Assembly: GCA_022560735.1 (NCBI GenBank)
Contig: JADFSO010000010.1
Coordinates: forward strand, 1 to 64,000
Direction: 5' to 3'
DNA length: 64,000 nucleotides
Source of the DNA: Pseudomonadota bacterium
GTDB taxonomy: Bacteria; Pseudomonadota; Gammaproteobacteria; Steroidobacterales; MnTg04
Numbering within the stretch: position 1 is the stretch's first letter; each line of letters begins with the position of its first letter. The notes beneath the pieces are model-generated. The model ran no database searches. It saw only the letters and a program-made list of their open reading frames with translations, and was not told the DNA's origin. Shown in pieces: positions 53,557 through 62,781 of the stretch. The translations under genes were made by a program, and so were the position numbers.

Positions 53557-55013
53557 GCGACGTAGAAGTCCTGGTCATCGGCGGCGGCATTTCCGGTCTC
53601 TCGATTGCAACCAGCCTGGTGCGCGAAGGGGTATCGGTGGAGCTCTGGGAGAGCAGCGGCAGGCCGGGCGGCAAGATCGAAACTCACGCCGATAGCCACG
53701 GTTACATAATGGAACGAGCCGCCACGATGGTATTGAATTTCCGGCCCGAAGTGACCCGTTTCATCGAACAATCGAACCTGGTTGCCAAAAAATCGATGCT
53801 CGCGCCTATAGTCCGGCGTTACATGATGCACGATGGCAAGCTGGTCACCGTGCCGACGAAGCTGGCCGCGATGGTCAGCTCGCCCATATGGAGCCTGGCC
53901 GGCAAGCTGCGCATGCTGACCGAACCGTTCATACGCAAAGGCGGGCACGAAAACGAAACGGTCAGCGAATTCATCAGCCGGCGAGTCGGCCGGGAAGTGC
54001 TGGAAAACGCCATGGAACCCTATGTCAGCGGGGTGCTGGCGTCGAACCCGGACCTGGCCAACGCATATTCGGTATTGCCCCGCATGACCCGGCTGGAAAG
54101 GCGTTTCGGCAGCCTCACGCTTGGGATTTTCATGCATAAAGTCCTCGGCCGGCGCACTGCAACCCCGAAGGAGACGTTCTCGTTCAAAGGGGGTATGTCT
54201 ACGCTGGTGGAATCGCTGGTGAGTAATCCCAACATTCGTTTTCGCTCGGGTCACACGGCGGTGGAAATAACGAAAAAAGGATCGTACTGGCGAGTGACGG
54301 GCAGCGCTGCGGGCACCGGGTTATCGGTCACCGCACGGCAAGTGGTGCTGAGCGTGCCGGCGAAAGCGGCCGCACGGTTACTTGCTCCCCACGATCACGA
54401 TCTGGCAGGACTGCTGCGCGGCATTCAATACGCGCCGGTAACGGTCGTGCATACCGGCTTCGAGCGTCGCTCGATCGAGCACCCCCTGGATGGGACCGGC
54501 TTCCTGATACCGCGCCGGGCCGGCGTCGCGGCGACGGGATGCCTGTGGATGAGCAGCCTGTTCCCGGCTTGTGCGCCGCCAGGCCGGGTCTTATTGACCA
54601 ACTATCTTGGCGGTGCGCGCCGGCCTGAGGTAGAGGAGTGGGACGATGAGCGCAGCATCGCCGAAATTTTGCGCGTGTTGACTCCGCTACTGAACATTCG
54701 GGATGAACCGGAAATGGTGCGCATCGACCGCCATCGCGAAGCTCTGCCACTGTATCACGGCAACTATTACGGGCGCATGAAACAGGTTACAAATTGCCTG
54801 CAGCAACTTCCCGGGCTTCATCTTGAGGCGAATTACCGCGGCGGAGTTTCTGTGCGCGATCGGATCGTGTGCGCGCAGTCAACAGCGCATCGCATCGCCG
54901 ATGAGTTGGCACAATCTGTGGTTTCTGAAAAAACATATTCCTTAAACAAACACCCTGCCATCAGTGACGTTGATGCAAGCCGTGAGTTCGAAAAATCGGT
55001 CCTGACCGACTAA
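53553..55013 (+). CDS. Protoporphyrinogen oxidase-like FAD protein (HemY-type)
   Basis: This 486-residue flavoprotein has the dinucleotide site VLVIGGGISGLSIATSLVREG, GGKIETHADSHGYIMERAATM, EPYVSGVLASNPD (HemY-like GIYAGDP position), FKGGMSTLVESL and the C-terminal LEANYRGGVSVRDRI. Relatives oxidise protoporphyrinogen or coproporphyrinogen to the porphyrin. It is coupled to the radical SAM gene and suggests a dedicated haem branch. Four CGACTAAG octamers follow its end. Confidence 0.82.
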   Translation: MSDVEVLVIGGGISGLSIATSLVREGVSVELWESSGRPGGKIETHADSHGYIMERAATMVLNFRPEVTRFIEQSNLVAKKSMLAPIVRRYMMHDGKLVTVPTKLAAMVSSPIWSLAGKLRMLTEPFIRKGGHENETVSEFISRRVGREVLENAMEPYVSGVLASNPDLANAYSVLPRMTRLERRFGSLTLGIFMHKVLGRRTATPKETFSFKGGMSTLVESLVSNPNIRFRSGHTAVEITKKGSYWRVTGSAAGTGLSVTARQVVLSVPAKAAARLLAPHDHDLAGLLRGIQYAPVTVVHTGFERRSIEHPLDGTGFLIPRRAGVAATGCLWMSSLFPACAPPGRVLLTNYLGGARRPEVEEWDDERSIAEILRVLTPLLNIRDEPEMVRIDRHREALPLYHGNYYGRMKQVTNCLQQLPGLHLEANYRGGVSVRDRIVCAQSTAHRIADELAQSVVSEKTYSLNKHPAISDVDASREFEKSVLTD

Positions 55014-55038
55014 GCGACTAAGCGACTAAGCGACTAAG
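55007..55038. repeat. Four tandem copies of the octamer CGACTAAG
   Basis: Exact 8-bp units from 55007 to 55038, then a diverging CGAT. The first unit contains the stop codon of the flavoprotein gene; because 8 is not a multiple of 3, TAA falls in all frames across the array. The rest of the 248-base gap to the thioredoxin start shows no gene. Confidence 0.8.
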
Positions 55039-55261
55039 CGATTTGATCATCGCTGCGGCGGCGTGGAGGCAAGACGATTGGCGTAGGTATTTGTACGTAT
55101 TGAGTGCATGATCCGCTGGACCGGCGGGCCAACTGGCACCTCGAACCCAGTCATAGAAAGCATTTCGTGGCAACCCCGTCATTCCCGGTTATAGGTATTT
55201 TCCGCAGGTCAGAACGGTCGGATGTGGTTATAAAATGATTCTCGCATTGGTCTTATTGGAT

Positions 55262-55816
55262 ATGAAACTTGTGTCGATTGGATTTACCAAGCCAGCCTTA
55301 AGCAGCTGTTTGATTGCCTGGGTTTTGCTGTTGATCGGTGTATCGGCGACCGCCGCCAACATTGGTGACATGGCACCGGATTTTCAGGTTACCACCCAAA
55401 ATGGCAGTACTTTTCGGTTATCCGATTTTCGCGGGCAAAAACCGGTGTATGTGGTGTTCTGGAATTCCTGGTGCTCGTACTGCATAAAAAAGACGCCGCG
55501 GTACCAGAAATTGCAAGAGCAATTCGGGGACAAGATCGAAATCATCGCGATCAATACGACCTGGAGCGATACCCCGGAGGAAATGCGCTCGTTCGAAGAG
55601 CGTTACCAGATCGAGTATGCAATGGCGTTCGATACCGGCGAGTTGGTCACCGATCGATTCGAAGTATTCAAGGTGCCCACCGAATTCATTGTCGATATCG
55701 ATGGCATTATTCGTTATCGGGACCGCGTTCCTGATTACGTGGCCGCCCATCTGCCGGATTGGTTGTTGCCGTATATACCCTCCGAGGATACGGCTCAGTT
55801 TGTGTGCAAGAAGTGA
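55262..55816 (+). CDS. TlpA/ResA-like periplasmic thioredoxin
   Basis: This 184-residue protein has a signal anchor (SSCLIAWVLLLIGVSATA), the AhpC/TSA opening IGDMAPDFQVTTQNGSTFRLSDF and the active site WCSYCIKK. The cis-Pro region is KVPTEFIVDIDG. The start at 55262 gives a better signal peptide than ATG 55235; neither has a strong ribosome site. Likely reduces cysteines for cytochrome c assembly or protects the following secreted subunits. Confidence 0.85.
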   Translation: MKLVSIGFTKPALSSCLIAWVLLLIGVSATAANIGDMAPDFQVTTQNGSTFRLSDFRGQKPVYVVFWNSWCSYCIKKTPRYQKLQEQFGDKIEIIAINTTWSDTPEEMRSFEERYQIEYAMAFDTGELVTDRFEVFKVPTEFIVDIDGIIRYRDRVPDYVAAHLPDWLLPYIPSEDTAQFVCKK

Positions 55817-56433
55817 CACAGCCGAAGAAAAAACAGTCCACCGACGAATCCTTGATCGATGAATCGTCGCAGATCACCCGCCTGGGCCGGCGTGCGTTTT
55901 TGTTGCGGGGCGGTGCCGCATTGGCGATCGCCGCAGCATTGGCAGGATTGCCTTCCGCATTGCGCAAGGATCTGACCCGGGAAACCTCATTCGTCTTATT
56001 CTCTGCGAAGCAGCGCAAGGCTGTGCAGGCCGCACAAGAGCACTTGTTGCCCAGTGAAACCGATTCCCCTGGCGCGATGGATATCAACGCCACCGCATAC
56101 CTGGAAACGGCGATCACGGCGCCGGGGATCGACCCGGACGCACGCAACACCATTGTCAATGGAGTCGGCCGCTTGCAGGACGCAAGCCGCGGGCGCTTCG
56201 ATGTGCTGTTCGATGAGCTGGAATATCAGCAGCGAGAGCAGCTGCTACGCTACCTGGCTGATCAGACGCGCTGGGGTCGCGCCTGGTTGTCGTTATTGAT
56301 GTATTACATTTTCGAGGCGCTGTTGTCGGACCCGGTATATGGCGGCAATCCCGATGCGATCGGCTGGCGGTGGCTGGAACATCAGCCGGGTTTCCCCAGG
56401 CCACCAGCCGACAAAATCTATGGCAGGTTGTGA
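55813..56433 (+). CDS. Gluconate 2-dehydrogenase subunit 3-like protein, Tat signal
   Basis: This 206-residue protein starts at a GTG overlapping the previous stop. It has a twin-arginine signal (RRAFLLRGGAALAIAAALAG) and the Gluconate_2-dh3 family segments AAQEHLLPSETDSPGAMDIN and LLSDPVYGGNPDAIGWRWLEHQPG. It serves as the small secretion and assembly subunit for the GMC dehydrogenase encoded next. Confidence 0.88.
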   Translation: MTQPKKKQSTDESLIDESSQITRLGRRAFLLRGGAALAIAAALAGLPSALRKDLTRETSFVLFSAKQRKAVQAAQEHLLPSETDSPGAMDINATAYLETAITAPGIDPDARNTIVNGVGRLQDASRGRFDVLFDELEYQQREQLLRYLADQTRWGRAWLSLLMYYIFEALLSDPVYGGNPDAIGWRWLEHQPGFPRPPADKIYGRL

Positions 56434-56435
56434 GT

Positions 56436-58109
56436 ATGGATTGCGATGTTTGCGTGATTGGCAGCGGTGCGGGTGGTGGGCCCATCGCCCTGACCCTGGC
56501 AGAGGCTGGATATTCGGTCGTCGTATTGGAAAAAGGTCCCTGGCGAACCGAGAAGGATTTCTTCAAGGACGAAATTGCCTGTTGCCGGCGCAACACCTAT
56601 ACGCTGAATCTCCAGGAAGAGTTTCACGTCGTCGAAGAATACAATGGCAAAAAGGGCTGGGTCGCAAGACCCACCTACGACTCCAGCTGGGACTTCTGGA
56701 ATGGCAATATGGTTGGCGGGTCATCGAACCTGATGAGCGGCTTTTTCCATCGCCTCAAACCCAAGGATTTCAGGCTGCTATCCGAGTTCGGTCCCATCGA
56801 GGGCGCCAATATCGCCGACTGGCCGATCGATTATGACGAACTGGAACCTTATTACAGCAAGGTCGAACAAGTGGTCGGCATATCCGGCCGGGTGGTCGAT
56901 CACCCGAACCAGGAGCCACGTTCGACGGCGGATTTTCCTTTTACACCCACGGCAGAACACCCGATCGCCAATTGGTTTGACGAGACTTGCCAACGAGAAA
57001 GATTGCACTCGATCCCCGTGCCCAGAGCCATTTTGCCGCACCGGGCTCTCGGCAGAGAAGGCTGCCAGTACTCCGGGTACTGCGGCAGTTATGGTTGTTC
57101 CAGCGGCGCCAAGGGCAGCTCGCGGGCGGCGTTGCTGAACCGCGCGGTCGCTTCCGGAAATTGCGATATCCGGCCTGATTCGCATGTCTATCGCCTGGAC
57201 AGTGATGCGAGCGGCCGGGTGGTGGGCGCCAATTATTATGCTGAGAACGGCTCGGCCGAGACGGTCCGGGCACAAATTTTCGTCGTCGCCTGCCAGGCGA
57301 TCGAGACCTCCCGGCTGCTGTTGTTGTCGCCGGGCCCCAGACACCCGCATGGTCTCGCCAATAACCACGATCAGGTTGGCAAAAATCTGCTGTTTTCCGC
57401 AGGCGGCGCCGGAACCGGCAGTTTCCTCTATGCCAGGCTGGATCAGGACAAGGCGGCCGAGCTCAAAACTCGAGGTCCGTTCGTCAACCGGGCGCTGCAG
57501 GACTGGTATTTTATCGATAATGACGAAATGGGACGCATGAAAGGCGGCACCATCGAATTTCTGTTTCGTCACCCAAACCCCATCGGTCGAGCGAATGCGC
57601 AAAAGTGGGGCCCGGACGGGCTGGTCTGGGGACGGCCGCTAAAGCAGAAGCTAAAGTCCTATTTTACCGATGCGCGCTACCTTCGATTCGAGGTCTTTTG
57701 CGATTGGTTGCCCAACGACAACTGCAATGTTTCGCTTGACGCGAGTCTGAAGGACAAGTGGGATTTTCCGGTAGCGCGGATCAAAATCGGGAACCACCCG
57801 CACGATATCAAAGTCGGTCGCTATGTTACCCAAAAGGGCTATCGGATTCTCAAAGCCATGGGGGCTGAAAATGCGAGTTGGGGCGTCAGCGGCAAACCGC
57901 CAACGAATCTGATCGCAGGGGGCTGCCGTTTCGGCACCGATCCCAGGCAATCTGTTCTTGATCCAAACTGCCGTGCTCACGATGCTGAGAACCTTTATGT
58001 GACCGATGGCAGTTTCATGCCGACCGGCGGCAGTGTTCCTTACACCTGGACAATTTATGCGAATGCCTTTCGCGTAGCCGACAGGATCGTCACCGAATTG
58101 GGAGGATAA
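56436..58109 (+). CDS. GMC oxidoreductase (gluconate/sugar dehydrogenase large subunit type)
   Basis: This 557-residue FAD enzyme has CVIGSGAGGGPIALTLAEAGYSV, NMVGGSSNLMSG, a cysteine-rich site GCQYSGYCGSYGCSSGAKGS as in membrane-bound gluconate, fructose and glucose dehydrogenases with an Fe-S cluster, and the C-terminal YVTDGSFMPTGGSVPYTWTI. The ATG at 56436 is two bases after the previous stop region and follows GCAGG. Exported with the Tat-borne small subunit. No dedicated cytochrome subunit follows; a cytochrome from the island may accept electrons. Confidence 0.88.
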   Translation: MDCDVCVIGSGAGGGPIALTLAEAGYSVVVLEKGPWRTEKDFFKDEIACCRRNTYTLNLQEEFHVVEEYNGKKGWVARPTYDSSWDFWNGNMVGGSSNLMSGFFHRLKPKDFRLLSEFGPIEGANIADWPIDYDELEPYYSKVEQVVGISGRVVDHPNQEPRSTADFPFTPTAEHPIANWFDETCQRERLHSIPVPRAILPHRALGREGCQYSGYCGSYGCSSGAKGSSRAALLNRAVASGNCDIRPDSHVYRLDSDASGRVVGANYYAENGSAETVRAQIFVVACQAIETSRLLLLSPGPRHPHGLANNHDQVGKNLLFSAGGAGTGSFLYARLDQDKAAELKTRGPFVNRALQDWYFIDNDEMGRMKGGTIEFLFRHPNPIGRANAQKWGPDGLVWGRPLKQKLKSYFTDARYLRFEVFCDWLPNDNCNVSLDASLKDKWDFPVARIKIGNHPHDIKVGRYVTQKGYRILKAMGAENASWGVSGKPPTNLIAGGCRFGTDPRQSVLDPNCRAHDAENLYVTDGSFMPTGGSVPYTWTIYANAFRVADRIVTELGG

Positions 58110-58232
58110 TATTGAGGACGCCCGCCGGGCCAATCCATCACTCAAAAAAACGATAGTGGATATTACGTATTCCGGGCTTGTCGCGCAGGCGTATAGTGGT
58201 TTTGGGTGAGTCTAATTCCCGTTACCAAGTTG

Positions 58233-58619
58233 TCAGGCATCCGTGGATTGGGCGCTTGGGTGAGGAAAGCTGTCCTCATCGTCTGCACAATCTCGGTGAT
58301 GTCCGGGCTCAAGGCAGCTGAAATCTTTTTCGATCAGCAAGGAGAGAATACCGTTGCGTGCAAGTTTTTGCTCTGCATACAAGGACACTTGATCGGAATC
58401 GGCCCAGTCCATCGCTTTCGATTTTGGCAAACTTACCAGGAGACTGCCGTTGTCAAAACTCGCTGAAATATCATCGTTTTCGGATACGTCAAGGCGAACC
58501 GTCAGGGTCGAACCCGGAAAATGAGTTTTTTCGACGATGCTGGTCCCCGCAGCGATCCGCTCGACTTCACCACGTTTCAGGCGCAAGCGTAATGTATCAC
58601 CGCGAATTCGGAGTTTCAT
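58233..58619 (-). CDS. DUF7009-like small protein (128 aa)
   Basis: A minus-strand gene starting MKLRIRGDTLRLRLKRGEVERIA, a conserved opening of a family of small uncharacterised proteins, with a central GILSLLIEKDFSCLEP motif. It lies between the GMC and Mo-cofactor operons. The CFS region and the acidic tail do not show a known active site. Function unknown. Confidence 0.7.
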   Translation of the reverse strand: MKLRIRGDTLRLRLKRGEVERIAAGTSIVEKTHFPGSTLTVRLDVSENDDISASFDNGSLLVSLPKSKAMDWADSDQVSLYAEQKLARNGILSLLIEKDFSCLEPGHHRDCADDEDSFPHPSAQSTDA

Positions 58620-58785
58620 AAACAATCCTCATGTTCAATCTGATGAATACTAACAAATCAGGGGCAGTGGGGCGCAAAAACTGTGCCGGTGCCGGCAGAC
58701 ATTCCATTGGTACAACGGTGTGGGCCATGGCAATATCGGCAACATGCTGATGGCTGTTCGGGGGGGCAGGAATTCATGGTGATTT

Positions 58786-59850
58786 ATGCGTGGCTTTGAC
58801 ACATTTCCGGTTAGCTTCCGCCACGAAGCGGCCGCAGTTCAGGGCGCGAGCGCTTTGTGCGATACCTTGAACCGTCCGTTGCAGGATCTGCGTATTTCGG
58901 TCACGGACCGGTGCAATCTGCGCTGTAGTTATTGCATGCCCAGCGATTCCGGGCCTTTTGATTTCGTGCCCACCGATGAGCACCTGAATTTCGAAGAAAC
59001 GGATCGCCTCGTCCGGGTGTTTACCCGGCTCGGTGTCCGCAAGATCAGAATCACCGGTGGCGAACCCCTGCTGCGGCCACGCTTGCCAGCGTTAATTCGT
59101 CGTCTGCGGCGGATTCCCGTCCTCGGCGAAATTGCCCTGACGACCAACGGCGTCTTGTTGGCGCGCAATGCGGCGGCACTGGCGGACGCGGGGCTTTCGC
59201 GAGTTACGGTGAGCCTGGACAGTCTCGATGAGCAGGTGCTCGGCAGCATGAACGGTGGTCGCGCCCTGGTCGAGTCGGTGCTGGCCAGCATCGACGCGGC
59301 AAGCGAGGCGGGACTGAGTCCCGTCAAGATCAACGTTGTCGTGCAGCGCGGAGTCAACGACCACACGGTGTTGGATCTGCTGGAGCGCTTCCGGCATAGC
59401 GGGCATGTTGTGCGCATGATCGAGTACATGGATACGGGTACCCGGAATTGCTGGCAAGCAGACGATGTTGTACCCACCAGGGAATTGATCGAGTGGATCA
59501 ACGAGCGTTGGCCGATCAAGCCGGTGCCGGCACATTACCTCGGTGAAGTGGCCAGGCGTTATGTGTACACAGATGGCGCCGGTGAAATTGGCTTCATCTC
59601 CTCAATCAGCCAACCGTTCTGCGGTTCCTGTCAGCGGGTGCGTCTTTCGACTGACGGTGTCCTGTATACGTGTTTGTTCGCAACGCAGGGAACTGATCTG
59701 CGAGGTCCGCTGCGCGCGGGCGCCAGCGATAATGAACTGGAGAAGATCATAGCGGAGGTCTGGCAAACCCGCGGCGATCGCTACAGCGAGATACGCGCAT
59801 CGGGGATAACTCGACGCGGCAAGGTTGAGATGTATCGGGTGGGTGGATGA
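58786..59850 (+). CDS. moaA: GTP 3',8-cyclase MoaA
   Basis: This 354-residue radical SAM enzyme has CNLRCSYC, TGGEPLLRPRLP and the C-terminal cluster PFCGSCQRVRLSTDG...YTCLF, ending in RVGG as required for activity. It converts GTP to 3',8-cyclo-H2GTP, first step of molybdenum cofactor synthesis. It overlaps moaC by ATGA. The ATG at 58786 has only a weak ribosome site. Confidence 0.95.
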   Translation: MRGFDTFPVSFRHEAAAVQGASALCDTLNRPLQDLRISVTDRCNLRCSYCMPSDSGPFDFVPTDEHLNFEETDRLVRVFTRLGVRKIRITGGEPLLRPRLPALIRRLRRIPVLGEIALTTNGVLLARNAAALADAGLSRVTVSLDSLDEQVLGSMNGGRALVESVLASIDAASEAGLSPVKINVVVQRGVNDHTVLDLLERFRHSGHVVRMIEYMDTGTRNCWQADDVVPTRELIEWINERWPIKPVPAHYLGEVARRYVYTDGAGEIGFISSISQPFCGSCQRVRLSTDGVLYTCLFATQGTDLRGPLRAGASDNELEKIIAEVWQTRGDRYSEIRASGITRRGKVEMYRVGG

Positions 59851-60329
59851 CACTTTCACACATAAAGAAGGACAACCGCCCGGGCATGGTGGATGTAGGC
59901 AACAAGCCGGAGACTTCGCGCACGGCGCATGCACGCGCAATCGTCCGTTTCCCGCGCCAGGTCCTGGCTACGATCCAGTCGGCAGGGTTCAGCACCAGCA
60001 AGGGGCCGATATTCGATACCGCCATCGTCGCGGGCGTCATGGCCGCCAAGAAAACGTCGGAGCTGATTCCATTCTGCCATCCGTTACGCATCGACCGCTG
60101 CGACATTGATATTGCGCTCGCTGAGGAGGAAGGCGAGGTGACCATCGATTGCCGGGTCAGTGTTCGAGACCGGACCGGCGTAGAGATGGAGGCGCTGACC
60201 GGGGCGAGCGTGGCGGCCCTGACCGTGTATGACATGTGCAAGAGCCTGTCTCACGATATCGAAATCCGGGAAATCCGCCTGCTGGAGAAATCCGGCGGGC
60301 GCAGTGGCAGCTATGTCGCGGACGAATGA
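59847..60329 (+). CDS. moaC: Cyclic pyranopterin monophosphate synthase MoaC
   Basis: This 160-residue protein has MVDVGNKPETSRTAHARAIV, KTSELIPFCHPL and EALTGASVAALTVYDMCK, the MoaC hallmarks. It forms cPMP from the MoaA product. Start overlaps the moaA stop; MobA follows. Confidence 0.95.
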   Translation: MTLSHIKKDNRPGMVDVGNKPETSRTAHARAIVRFPRQVLATIQSAGFSTSKGPIFDTAIVAGVMAAKKTSELIPFCHPLRIDRCDIDIALAEEEGEVTIDCRVSVRDRTGVEMEALTGASVAALTVYDMCKSLSHDIEIREIRLLEKSGGRSGSYVADE

Positions 60330-60330
60330 A

Positions 60331-60939
60331 ATGCCCGCGGCGCCGCTGAACGGCCTGGTGCTGGCCGGCGGATTCAGCCGCCGCATGGGGCGTGACAAAG
60401 CGGCGTTGAAAATACACCCGCAAACGCAGGTCGAGCACGGGATATCGCTGCTCTCGGCATGCTGCGAAACCGTTTATGTCTCGGTTCGACCGGAACAGGC
60501 CAGCGATACCCGTTTTCAGGCATGGCCTCGGATTCAGGACCTGCATCCGGGCAGCGGCCCGTTGGGGGCCATCGTGTCGGCACAAACTTACCTGCCGGAT
60601 GTTGCCTGGCTGGTGCTGGCCTGTGACTTGCCTTTTGTCGATGAAGGTGTCCTGTCTCATTTGCTCGCGCACCGCAACCCGGACCGGGCGGTCACCTGTT
60701 ATCGCAGTACCTGCGACCGCTTGCCGGAGCCACTTTGTGCAATTTATGAACCGGCGAGCGCGGCGATGATTCACGATCGCTTCGCCAAAGGCTGCCGCTG
60801 CCCGCGCAACGTTTTGATCGACAACAATACGCACGAGCTTGAGCAGCCATTTCCATGGGCCCTGGATAACATCAATACACCCAAGGACCTCGACTCCGCC
60901 ATCGAGCGGTTGCGAATCGATCACGCCGCAGCGCCATGA
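60331..60939 (+). CDS. mobA: Molybdenum cofactor guanylyltransferase MobA
   Basis: This 202-residue nucleotidyltransferase has LAGGFSRRMGRDKAAL, GPLGAIVSAQ and ACDLPFVDE, with NINTPKDL at the end. It adds GMP to molybdopterin to make the bis-MGD form used by DMSO-reductase-family enzymes such as the one at 32172. The start is taken at 60331 just after moaC; an ATG at 60313 inside moaC is an alternative. Confidence 0.92.
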   Translation: MPAAPLNGLVLAGGFSRRMGRDKAALKIHPQTQVEHGISLLSACCETVYVSVRPEQASDTRFQAWPRIQDLHPGSGPLGAIVSAQTYLPDVAWLVLACDLPFVDEGVLSHLLAHRNPDRAVTCYRSTCDRLPEPLCAIYEPASAAMIHDRFAKGCRCPRNVLIDNNTHELEQPFPWALDNINTPKDLDSAIERLRIDHAAAP

Positions 60940-61178
60940 AAACGATTCACATCCAGTATTTTGCCGTGTTGCGGGAGTTGGCGGGCCGCAGTCAGGAAAG
61001 CGTGCCCACGGATGCGGAGACTGCCGCACAACTGTATGCAGAGTTGGTCGAGCGCTACGGATTCTCGTTGGGCCCGGAGCAAATCCGGGTGGTCGTGAAC
61101 GATGCTTTCGATGAGTTTAGCGCAATCTTGCGCGATGGCGACGAGGTGGTATTCCTCCCTCCACTGGCCGGTGGATGA
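60936..61178 (+). CDS. moaD: Molybdopterin synthase small subunit MoaD
   Basis: An 80-residue ubiquitin-like protein with the sulfur-carrying C-terminal GG (PPLAGG). KTIHIQYFAVLRELAGRSQE and DEVVFLPP are typical. It is overlapped at both ends by mobA and the fusion gene. Confidence 0.94.
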   Translation: MKTIHIQYFAVLRELAGRSQESVPTDAETAAQLYAELVERYGFSLGPEQIRVVVNDAFDEFSAILRDGDEVVFLPPLAGG

Positions 61179-62692
61179 TGCTGTTTACGCTCAAAGATTC
61201 GCCAATCGATACGCTGGCATTTAATCAAATGCTGCAGGCAGATGCCGCCGGCGCCTGCGCCATATTTGAAGGCCGAGTGCGTAATCGCAATGAGGGCCGC
61301 GATGTCGAGCGGCTCGAATACGAAGCCTGGAACAAGATGGCGCAGCGTGAAGGCGTGCGTATCATCGCTCAAGCGGTCAAGCGCTTCGGGCTGGAACGTG
61401 GATTCTGCGTACATCGGACGGGAATGCTGGCGGTCGGGGAGGTCGCGGTCTGGGTCGGCGTGAGTGCCCCGCACCGGGACGAGGCGTTCGCCGCCTGCCG
61501 CTACATCATCGACCGCGTCAAGGCCGAGGTGCCGATCTGGAAGAAAGAGTACTACACCGATGGCGAGGCGGAGTGGGTCAACTGTCATCGTTGCGCCGTA
61601 CATACAGATTCCGCCGACAGCAGCGCGGCGCGTTATGCGAGACAGGTCTGTCTCCCCGAAGTCGGCACAGAAGGGCAGCAACGTCTCGCTGACAGCCGCG
61701 TACTGGTTGTTGGTGCAGGCGGGCTGGGCAGCCCCGCGCTGATGTACCTCGCGGCCGCCGGCGTCGGTCACATCACTGTGTGCGACCGCGACACCGTTGA
61801 AGTCAGCAACCTGCACCGGCAGATATTGTTCGACACGCAAGGCGTCGGCAAGAAGAAAACGCGATTGGCCCTGCAGCGCCTCGAAGCCCTGAATCCGGCC
61901 GTGGAACTGGTTGCCGTCGACCAGCCCCTGACCGCGGCCAATGTCGAAAAACTTTTTGCCAGACATGATCTGGTGCTGGATTGCACCGATAATTTCGCCA
62001 TCCGATTCCTGCTGAACGATGCGGCGGTGCTGACATCGACGCCGCTGATTGCGGCCAGCCTGTACCAGTATGAGGGTCAGCTGCAGCTCTACGATCCGTC
62101 CGACAAGGGTGCTTGCCTGCGTTGTCTCTGGCGAGAACCGCCCGCTCCCGGTCTCCTTGGCAATTGCGCGACGGCTGGCGTGCTTGGACCGGTGGCCGGT
62201 GTCTTCGGGGCGCTCCAGGCCGTCGAGGCGCTGAAATTCCTGCTTGGCTTTCCTGAGTCTCTTGGGCGCAACATGTTGTTGTTCGACCTGCGCAGCTACC
62301 GGGCACGCCTCGTGGAGACGCGCCCGGACGCCGATTGCCTGGTGTGCGGCCATGCCACGCCGCTACATACGCTGTACGCGGATGCATCCAGCGAGTCGGT
62401 CGAAGTCGATCTGGCAACGCTCCCTGCCCACCAGCGCAAGGAATTCACGATCGTGGATATCCGTGAACGGTTGGAGACCGACTCTGACCCGCTGAACGAA
62501 CTCATCCATGTCAACATCCCGGCTGAAATGTTGCTCAATGCCACCGATGTCCTGGATACCGGTCAGCGGTACCTGTTGTTCTGCGGGATCGGTTATCGCA
62601 GCCGGATTCTCGCGGAGCTGCTGCGCCAGCGTGGCCATGGAAATATTTATTCTCAACGAGGCGGCATCGCCGGACTGCGGACCGGGACATAG
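61175..62692 (+). CDS. MoaE-MoeB-rhodanese triple fusion
   Basis: This 505-residue protein joins three steps. Residues about 1-145 are MoaE (GACAIFEGRVRNRNEGRDVERLEYEAW, VPIWKKEYYTDGEAEWVNC). About 150-390 is MoeB/ThiF E1-like (VLVVGAGGLGSPALMYLAAAGVG, DRDTVEVSNLHRQILF, CLRCLWREPP and CLVCG zinc pairs). About 415-505 is a rhodanese-like domain (FTIVDIRERLET, LLFCGIGYRS) with a possible catalytic Cys in FCGIGYRS. It would activate MoaD, deliver sulfur and make molybdopterin. Start overlaps moaD. Confidence 0.92.
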   Translation: MMLFTLKDSPIDTLAFNQMLQADAAGACAIFEGRVRNRNEGRDVERLEYEAWNKMAQREGVRIIAQAVKRFGLERGFCVHRTGMLAVGEVAVWVGVSAPHRDEAFAACRYIIDRVKAEVPIWKKEYYTDGEAEWVNCHRCAVHTDSADSSAARYARQVCLPEVGTEGQQRLADSRVLVVGAGGLGSPALMYLAAAGVGHITVCDRDTVEVSNLHRQILFDTQGVGKKKTRLALQRLEALNPAVELVAVDQPLTAANVEKLFARHDLVLDCTDNFAIRFLLNDAAVLTSTPLIAASLYQYEGQLQLYDPSDKGACLRCLWREPPAPGLLGNCATAGVLGPVAGVFGALQAVEALKFLLGFPESLGRNMLLFDLRSYRARLVETRPDADCLVCGHATPLHTLYADASSESVEVDLATLPAHQRKEFTIVDIRERLETDSDPLNELIHVNIPAEMLLNATDVLDTGQRYLLFCGIGYRSRILAELLRQRGHGNIYSQRGGIAGLRTGT

Positions 62693-62781
62693 CCATGACG
62701 TGGCTGGTACCGGCGTATTTGTCAACCCGCTCTGCAACGCGACCGTGGGTCTAATCCTGATGAAGCCGGGGATAATAGTGA

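Noticed and set aside
28254..58170. TAGTGG-TATTACGTAT sequences at 28254-28270 and 58154-58170 differing by one base in 17, with a weaker version at 24086
   Set aside because: With 64 kb a few such 16-of-17 matches are expected by chance. The second lies between convergent genes, so a shared promoter role is not supported.
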